From assembly GCF_001865675.1 (NCBI RefSeq), contig NZ_CP011319.1:5270001-5334000 (forward strand): a stretch of DNA of 64,000 nt. Reading direction: 5' to 3'. This stretch comes from Janthinobacterium sp. 1_2014MBL_MicDiv. Its GTDB lineage: Bacteria > Pseudomonadota > Gammaproteobacteria > Burkholderiales > Burkholderiaceae_D. Each line of letters begins with the position of its first letter. Position 1 is the first letter of the stretch. The notes below the pieces were generated by a model. The model was not told where the DNA came from, did no database searches, and saw only the letters and a program-made list of their open reading frames with translations. The position numbers were made by a program, and so were the translations under genes. Positions 58,907 to 64,000 of this stretch are shown one piece after another.

Positions 58907-59698
58907 ATGGAAAAATTACCTGCAAGTACAGGCTGGCAATGGGTGAAACAGGGCTTTGGCCTGTTTCGCAAGCAACCCGGCGGCCTGTCGATGCTGTTTC
59001 TCGGCTATATGTTCTGCATGCTGGCCGTCAGCATCGTCCCCCTGCTCGGCCAGTTGCTGCCCGTCATCCTCGTGCCCGTCTTCTCCGTCGCGTTCGTGCA
59101 AGGCTGCCTGAATATCGACCTGGGCAAGCGCGTCTTGCCCAGCCTGCTGATCTCGGGCTTCCGCAAGCCGGCCTTCCCCGTGCTGCTGGGCCTGGGCGTG
59201 CTGTACATCCTGACAGCCATCGTTGCCATCGGCGCCTCGACCCTGGTCGACGGCGGCGTGCTGTGGCAGCTGGCCACGGGCCAGCTGAACCCGCAGACGT
59301 CGCCTGACGTCATCCGGGAATCGAACGTCGGCATGGCCATCCTGACGACCATCGTCCTGTACGTGCCGGCCGCCATGGCCTTCTGCTTTGCCGCGCCGCT
59401 GATCTACTGGAAGCAAACGGGCCTGGGCAAGGCGCTGTTCTTCAGCTTTTTCGCCGTCTGGCGCTCGCTGTCGGCCTTCGTCGTGTTCGCCAGCACCTGG
59501 TTCGCCATCAGCGTCGTCACCAGCCAGCTGCTGTTCCTGATCGTCGGCCGCACGCCGATGGCCGTGCAGCTGATGATGCCGCTGTCGATGATCCTGACCG
59601 TCATCATGCATTGCTCGTTCTACGCCGCCTACCGCCAGATCTTCGGCGTGCCCGTCGACGAGAGCAAGGCGGTATCGCTGGACAAGCCGAACGATTGA
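58907..59698 (+). CDS. BPSS1780-type membrane protein
   Basis: A 263-residue membrane protein with six hydrophobic helices. It opens with GWQWVKQGFGLFRKQPG and later has YWKQTGLGKALFFSFFAVWRS, matching the BPSS1780 family of conserved membrane proteins of unknown function. The ATG at 58907 lies 2 bases after the thrB stop, so both are probably co-transcribed and coupled. A strong terminator follows. Confidence 0.8.
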   Translation: MEKLPASTGWQWVKQGFGLFRKQPGGLSMLFLGYMFCMLAVSIVPLLGQLLPVILVPVFSVAFVQGCLNIDLGKRVLPSLLISGFRKPAFPVLLGLGVLYILTAIVAIGASTLVDGGVLWQLATGQLNPQTSPDVIRESNVGMAILTTIVLYVPAAMAFCFAAPLIYWKQTGLGKALFFSFFAVWRSLSAFVVFASTWFAISVVTSQLLFLIVGRTPMAVQLMMPLSMILTVIMHCSFYAAYRQIFGVPVDESKAVSLDKPND

Positions 59699-59716
59699 TC
59701 GCCGGCCAGATGCAAC

Positions 59717-59746
59717 AAGGGCAGCCTGCGCAGGCTGCCCTTTTTT
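59717..59746 (+). terminator. Rho-independent terminator after the BPSS1780-type gene
   Basis: GGGCAGCCTG and CAGGCTGCCC form a 10-base stem directly followed by six T, about 20 bases after the stop. Confidence 0.88.
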
Positions 59747-59769
59747 ATGACCGTTGGCTACCGTAACAT

Positions 59770-59896
59770 CGCACAAAACCGTAGCGAGCGGCAGCGGGTT
59801 GTGGCCGAGACGCGAAGCTGTGCGCAGGCACGGGGCCGCCGAGGCAGTGAGCATCGGCGCCTGCAAATCGCGACGCGCAGCAGGTTTGCTTAGGTG
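59770..59896. repeat. Dispersed structured intergenic repeat, copy 3
   Basis: The block contains ACCGTAGCGAGCGGCAG, TGTGGCCGAGACGCG, CCGCCGAGGCAGTGAGCATCG and ends GCGACGCGCAGCAGGTTTGCTTAGGTG. It shares its ends with copy 1 and its middle with copy 2, so it looks like the most complete member. It abuts the uvrD stop codon without a spacer. Confidence 0.7.
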
Positions 59897-62206
59897 TTAA
59901 CGTCCCAGTCGTTCCAGCTTGGCGATACCGAGGTCGAGCACCTTCATGCCATGCTGGCCGAAGTTGATCTGCGCGCGCGCATTGCCGCCGCCGCCTTCGA
60001 TATTGACGATCACGCCTTCGCCGAACTTGGCGTGCGCCACGGATTCGCCGATGCGCCAGCCGCCGCCCGTGGCTTTTTGTGCGATCTTTTGCGCAATCGC
60101 ATTGTCCGAGCCCAGGCTGGCCACGCGCGGCGCCTCGTCCCACGCCGACTTGCGGTTGCCGAACCAGTTCGCCTGCACCTTCGGCGACAGCCATTTCAGC
60201 GATTCCTCCGGCAATTCGTCGAAGAAGCGCGACTTCATGTTGTAACGCGTCTGGCCGTGCAGCATGCGCGTCTGCGAAAAACTCATGTACAGGCGCTTGC
60301 GCGCGCGCGTGATCGCCACGTACATCAGGCGCCGTTCCTCTTCCACGCCGTTGTCTTCCTTCGAGCTGCTTTCGTGCGGGAACAGGCCCTCTTCCAGGCC
60401 GGTAATGAACACATTGTCGAATTCCAGGCCCTTGGCCGAATGCACGGTCATCATCTGCAGCGCATCCTGGCCCGCCTGCGCCTGGTTGTCGCCCGCTTCC
60501 AGCGACGCGTGCGAGAGGAAGGCGGAGAGCGGCGACATCACGGCCGGCAACGGCGCGTCGGCGTCGAGGATCTCGATGCCATCCTGGTTGACGACGGGCG
60601 CGCCCGACTGCGCCTGGGCGGCAGGCCCCAGGTGCGCGGGCGCGCCCTGGCCGAAGCCTTCCTCGGAAATGAACTGGCTGGCCGCGCTGACCATCTGTTC
60701 CAGATTCTCGATGCGGTCGGCGCCTTCCTTTTCATTCTGATAGTGCTGGAGCAAGGTACTCGCTTCCAGCACCACGCGCACCATTTCCGGCAGCGACAGC
60801 TGCTGCGTTTCGAAGCGCACGCCTTCGACCAGCTTGACGAAGCCGGCCAGCACGCTGCCCGCCTTGCCCGCCACGTACGGCACGGCCGCGTACAGCGAGA
60901 TGCCGTACTGCTCGGAGGCGGCCTGCAATTGCTCGATCGAGCGCATGCCGATGCCGCGCGTGGGGAAGTTGACCACGCGCAAGAAGGCCGAATCGTTGTG
61001 CGGATTGTCCATTAATTGCAGGTAAGCAATCGCATGCTTGACCTCGGCGCGCTGGAAGTAGCGCTGGCCGCCATACACATGGTAGGGCATGCCGGCCGAG
61101 AACAGCGCATGTTCGATCACGCGCGACTGCGCATTCGAGCGGTACAAAATGGCGATTTCGCTGCGCGAGGCGCCATCGGCAATCAGGCTCTTCGCCTCTT
61201 CGATGATCCACTGCGCTTCCTGCAGGTCGGAGCTGGCTTCGTACACGCGCACCTGCTCGCCATGGCCCGCGTCCGTGCGCAAGTTCTTGCCCAGGCGTTT
61301 GCTATTGTTCGCGATCAACAAGTTGGCGCTGTCGAGGATATGGCCGTGCGAGCGGTAATTCTGCTCGAGCTTGATCAAGTTCTGCACCTGGAATTCATGC
61401 TCGAAGGCGCTCATATTGCCCACGTTGGCGCCGCGGAACGCGTAGATGCTCTGGTCGTCGTCGCCGACGGCAAACAGGGCGCCGCCATCGCGGCTGCCGT
61501 GGCCGGCCAGCAATTTGAGCCAGTTGTATTGCAGGTTATTCGTATCCTGGAACTCGTCCACCAGGATGTGGCGGAAGCGCGCCTGGTAGTGCTCGCGCAA
61601 GGGCTGGTTGCGGCTCAGCAACTCGTACGTGCGCAGCAGCAATTCCGCGAAATCGACCACGCCTTCGCGCTGGCACTGGTCGTCATACAGCTGGTACAGC
61701 TCGACCATCTTGCGCTCGTGCGCGTCATACGCTTCCACATCCGTGGCGCGCAAGCCCTGGTCCTTGGCGTTGTTGATGAAATACATCACCGTCTTCGGCG
61801 GGAACTTCTCATCATCAATATTGTTTGCCTTCAACAAGCGCTTGATCACCGACAACTGATCCTGCGAATCGAGGATCTGGAAGGTCTGCGGCAAGGCCGC
61901 GTCGCGGTAGTGCGTGCGCAGCAGGCGGTTGCACAGGCCGTGGAAGGTGCCGATCCACATGCCGCGCGTGTTGATTGGCAGCATGGCCGACAGGCGCGTG
62001 AGCATTTCCTTGGCGGCCTTGTTGGTAAAGGTCACGGCCAGGATGCCGGCCGGCGATACCTGCTGGGTCTGGATCAGCCACGCGATGCGGGTGGTCAGCA
62101 CGCGGGTCTTGCCCGAACCGGCGCCCGCCAGGATCAGCGCATGCTGGGCCGGCAAGGTGACGGCAGCGTATTGTTCGGGATTGAGGTTGTGAAGAAGATT
62201 TTGCAT
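59897..62206 (-). CDS. uvrD: DNA helicase II (UvrD)
   Basis: A 769-residue superfamily 1 helicase for nucleotide excision and mismatch repair. Walker A is AGAGSGKTRVL, Walker B region LVDEFQDTNNLQYNW, and motifs AVGDDDQSIYAFRGA, EQNYRSHGHIL, VHSAKGLEFDNVFITG and ALTRARKRL-like AITRARKRLYMSF are intact. The C-terminal GEGVIVNIEGGGGNARAQINF is the Tudor-like end of UvrD rather than Rep. Length is normal. Confidence 0.95.
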   Translation of the reverse strand: MQNLLHNLNPEQYAAVTLPAQHALILAGAGSGKTRVLTTRIAWLIQTQQVSPAGILAVTFTNKAAKEMLTRLSAMLPINTRGMWIGTFHGLCNRLLRTHYRDAALPQTFQILDSQDQLSVIKRLLKANNIDDEKFPPKTVMYFINNAKDQGLRATDVEAYDAHERKMVELYQLYDDQCQREGVVDFAELLLRTYELLSRNQPLREHYQARFRHILVDEFQDTNNLQYNWLKLLAGHGSRDGGALFAVGDDDQSIYAFRGANVGNMSAFEHEFQVQNLIKLEQNYRSHGHILDSANLLIANNSKRLGKNLRTDAGHGEQVRVYEASSDLQEAQWIIEEAKSLIADGASRSEIAILYRSNAQSRVIEHALFSAGMPYHVYGGQRYFQRAEVKHAIAYLQLMDNPHNDSAFLRVVNFPTRGIGMRSIEQLQAASEQYGISLYAAVPYVAGKAGSVLAGFVKLVEGVRFETQQLSLPEMVRVVLEASTLLQHYQNEKEGADRIENLEQMVSAASQFISEEGFGQGAPAHLGPAAQAQSGAPVVNQDGIEILDADAPLPAVMSPLSAFLSHASLEAGDNQAQAGQDALQMMTVHSAKGLEFDNVFITGLEEGLFPHESSSKEDNGVEEERRLMYVAITRARKRLYMSFSQTRMLHGQTRYNMKSRFFDELPEESLKWLSPKVQANWFGNRKSAWDEAPRVASLGSDNAIAQKIAQKATGGGWRIGESVAHAKFGEGVIVNIEGGGGNARAQINFGQHGMKVLDLGIAKLERLGR

Positions 62207-62292
62207 GCCGTGATTATACCGGCATGGCTAAAAATACTGTGCATTTGTCCAGCGGTCGCGCCAGTTTGGGCGTGCGCGCTACAATCGGCGTC

Positions 62293-62595
62293 ATGACATT
62301 CACGCGGAAACCGCCCCCCATGACACCTCCCAGCCACATCGACGGCGCCCGCGTACTGGCCTGGGCCTGGTCCGACTTGCCATTCGGCCACGTTAGCGGC
62401 GGCACCGGCGCCGCGCCGCTCGCCATTCACGGCCTGGCCCTGTGCCAGTACGAAGGCGAGGCGCGCGTCTACCGCTTCAGCTGTGATGCCCAATGGCAAT
62501 GCCAGCAAGACCAGCTGTACGACAGCGTGGAAGACGCCAGGGCGCTGCTGCCGGCACAATACCGCGCCGCAACCGCCGTCTGGCACGCGCCATGA
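62293..62595 (+). CDS. Uncharacterised 100-aa protein
   Basis: A 100-residue soluble protein of no family I recognise, beginning MTFTRKPPPMTPPSHIDGARVLAWAW. It contains conserved-looking segments SDLPFGHVSGGTG and VYRFSCDAQWQCQQDQLYDSVEDARALLPAQY. An internal ATG at 62320 (MTPPSHIDG) may be the real start; TACAAT just upstream may be its -10. Its stop overlaps the start of the GNAT gene (ATGA), which supports a real coding gene in a two-gene unit. Confidence 0.6.
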   Translation: MTFTRKPPPMTPPSHIDGARVLAWAWSDLPFGHVSGGTGAAPLAIHGLALCQYEGEARVYRFSCDAQWQCQQDQLYDSVEDARALLPAQYRAATAVWHAP

Positions 62596-63113
62596 GCTAC
62601 GCCATCCGCGCGGCCAGCGGCGCCGATCTGCCCCTGCTGGCCCAGGTCGAGCGCAGCGCCGCCGCCCTGTTTGCGCAGGCCGGGCCGGAGCTGGCATGGC
62701 TGGCGCAAGGAGCCCCCTTGCCCTTGAGCACCTTACAAGCGCTGCAGCGCGAGGGCGGCGTGTGGCTCGCCACCGATGGGCACGCTGCGCCGGCCGGCTT
62801 CCTGGCCGCCGAACCGCTCGACGGCCAGCTGTTCATCGTGGAATTGTCCGTCGCCCTGCCGCAGCAGCGCCAGGGACTGGGCGCGCGCCTGCTGGCGGCC
62901 GCTGCCGCCCAGGCGCAAGCGCTGGGTTGCACCTTCCTGACCCTGAGCACGTATCGCCACCTGTCCTGGAATGCGCCCTACTATGCGCGCCACGGCTTCA
63001 GCGAAACCGATGCCGTGGCGCTGGGCGAAGGCCATGCGCACAAGCTGGCGCGCGAGGCGCAAGACGGCCATGATCCGGCGCTGCGCTGCCTGATGCGCAA
63101 GCGGCTGGCCTGA
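62592..63113 (+). CDS. GNAT family N-acetyltransferase
   Basis: A 173-residue acetyltransferase. The acetyl-CoA site is seen in LFIVELSVALPQQRQGLGARLLAAA (the QxxGxG/A loop), then CTFLTLSTYRHLSWNAPYYARHGF, the usual motif B with NxPxYxxxGF. The acceptor substrate cannot be read from the sequence. The ATG at 62592 overlaps the preceding stop by 4 bases, so it is coupled to the 100-residue protein. It converges on the BlaR1-tail-like gene. Confidence 0.88.
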   Translation: MSYAIRAASGADLPLLAQVERSAAALFAQAGPELAWLAQGAPLPLSTLQALQREGGVWLATDGHAAPAGFLAAEPLDGQLFIVELSVALPQQRQGLGARLLAAAAAQAQALGCTFLTLSTYRHLSWNAPYYARHGFSETDAVALGEGHAHKLAREAQDGHDPALRCLMRKRLA

Positions 63114-63117
63114 GCAC

Positions 63118-63972
63118 TCAGCGCACCAGCTTGGCCTTGCCTTCGCTCAGCGATTGCGCGATGGCCTGCCGCGTGGCCTTGTCCGCCGCCTTGGCCGCCT
63201 TCTCTTGCTGGCGGCCCAGTTCGCTCATCTGCTTGCCCAGCGCTTCCATCGGCTTGCTGCGCTGCTCCATCTGGCGCGAAATCACTTCAGCCTGCTGGGC
63301 CTCGCTCTCATGGATGGCGGCGATGCGGTCGTTGGCTTCTTCCATTTCATCCTGGGCGTCTTCAATCTGCTGCTGCAAGCGTTCCACATCGCGCTCGGCC
63401 GTACGGCGCGCCGCATCCGTCGTCGCCGTTGCCTGGCGCCGCGACGCCTCGCCCAGCTTGCGACCCAGTTCCTGCTGCTGGCGGCCCAGCGCGCGCAGCT
63501 GTTCCGACTCGCGCGTGCCGGCCCTGGCCTGCGCCTGTCCGCGGTCGCCCATCTTGCTGCCCAAGTCGCCCATTGCCTTGCCATGCGCCCCCATCTGCCG
63601 GCCCAGAACGCTCATCTGCTGGCCCAGTTGCTGCGATGGTTTCCAGGCCTCGTCGATCCGCGCCAGCAGCGTCGAATCTTGCATCACATAACTCTTGCCC
63701 TGGTCGCGAAACCACAGGAATTGTCCCTTGATCGACTGTTTCAACTGCTTGATCTGCTGGTTATCCACATCGCTGCCGCTCATGGTGACCCTGTCCTTCT
63801 GGCCATCGACCAGTGCATAGCCATCGCCGCTGTCCATGGAAATACTGATCTGCTTGCTTGGCGCAGCAGGCGGGGCCGGCGGCGCGGGCGGCTGCGGCGG
63901 CTGCACGGCCAGGGCGCTGCCGCCGAGTAGGATGCCGGCCAGGCTGAGGATCAAACGGTGGGAAGTGGACAT
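63118..63972 (-). CDS. Secreted coiled-coil protein resembling the periplasmic tail of BlaR1/M56 sensors
   Basis: A 284-residue protein. The signal peptide (about residues 1-22, ending ALA) is followed by a Pro-rich segment (PPQPPAPPAPPAAPS) and a small beta domain (GYALVDGQKDRVTMSGSDVDN, GQFLWFRDQGKSYVMQDSTLL). A long helix with LGxQM-type seven-residue repeats (about 110-150) and further coiled coil complete it. The beta domain and LGRQ repeats resemble C-terminal parts of M56-peptidase (BlaR1-like) proteins in related bacteria, but the peptidase domain is missing here. Function unknown. It may continue an operon beyond the right edge. Confidence 0.7.
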   Translation of the reverse strand: MSTSHRLILSLAGILLGGSALAVQPPQPPAPPAPPAAPSKQISISMDSGDGYALVDGQKDRVTMSGSDVDNQQIKQLKQSIKGQFLWFRDQGKSYVMQDSTLLARIDEAWKPSQQLGQQMSVLGRQMGAHGKAMGDLGSKMGDRGQAQARAGTRESEQLRALGRQQQELGRKLGEASRRQATATTDAARRTAERDVERLQQQIEDAQDEMEEANDRIAAIHESEAQQAEVISRQMEQRSKPMEALGKQMSELGRQQEKAAKAADKATRQAIAQSLSEGKAKLVR

Positions 63973-64000
63973 GGCTGCCTCATAGGTATGGTTGGAGCGT

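Overview
The window is GC-rich and densely coded. It looks like chromosomal DNA of a betaproteobacterium of the Burkholderiales, most likely Oxalobacteraceae near Janthinobacterium or Massilia. This is judged from gene content and neighbour order: the coxB-ctaD-ctaG-ctaE block with its small DUF genes, yggS/proC beside pilT-pilU, oxyR-ubiA, the glcDEF order, a DUF2782 gene before thrB, and a BPSS1780-type gene. No rRNA, tRNA, CRISPR, insertion sequence or prophage was recognised, and no clear pseudogene.

Left part (1-10 kb): a complete aa3-type cytochrome c oxidase locus on the minus strand (coxB, ctaD, a 38-residue assembly protein, ctaG, DUF2970, ctaE). Next to it lies a SURF1 / Sco-like / heme A synthase operon, cut by the window edge. 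Then come a BioC-like methyltransferase, comF and trmL.

9.5-18.8 kb: a tightly packed six-gene minus-strand operon. It encodes a giant tubulin/FtsZ-like protein with a C-terminal GYF-type domain, a zinc-ribbon/proline-rich membrane protein, a three-helix membrane protein, a secreted membrane-anchored protein with a vWA-like but MIDAS-degenerate N-terminus, an unrecognised 495-residue protein, and a glycine-zipper lipoprotein. This is the best candidate for an under-described system: a predicted trans-envelope cytoskeletal or membrane-remodelling machine.

18.9-35.4 kb: mostly housekeeping. This covers rfaE2, DUF3717, oxyR, ubiA, a DUF883/YqjE/YqjK-like envelope triad, DUF3455, an ECF sigma/anti-sigma pair, proC, yggS, pilT-pilU, glutathione peroxidase, a GGDEF-EAL protein and glcD-glcE-glcF.

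35.5-41.5 kb: a PduO-type adenosyltransferase, then an unusual cluster of three tiny secreted six-cysteine proteins with a membrane-anchored glutaredoxin, driven by a strong predicted promoter in an AT-rich island. Beyond it is a TonB-dependent receptor plus di-heme peroxidase pair behind a promoter overlapped by a Fur-box-like site.

41.5-64 kb: a FUSC-family protein, xseB-ispA-dxs, a Rieske oxygenase, an EamA transporter, a sulfurtransferase, an ABC-F ATPase with a translated leader ORF whose mRNA can pair with the ABC-F ribosome binding site (a candidate attenuator), a ZIP transporter that seems to start at AUC, dienelactone hydrolase, polA, DUF2782, thrB, a BPSS1780-type gene, uvrD, a GNAT protein and a secreted BlaR1-tail-like protein. 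Three copies of one structured intergenic repeat lie at about 48.4, 53.4 and 59.8 kb. A different palindromic repeat lies at 9.4 kb.
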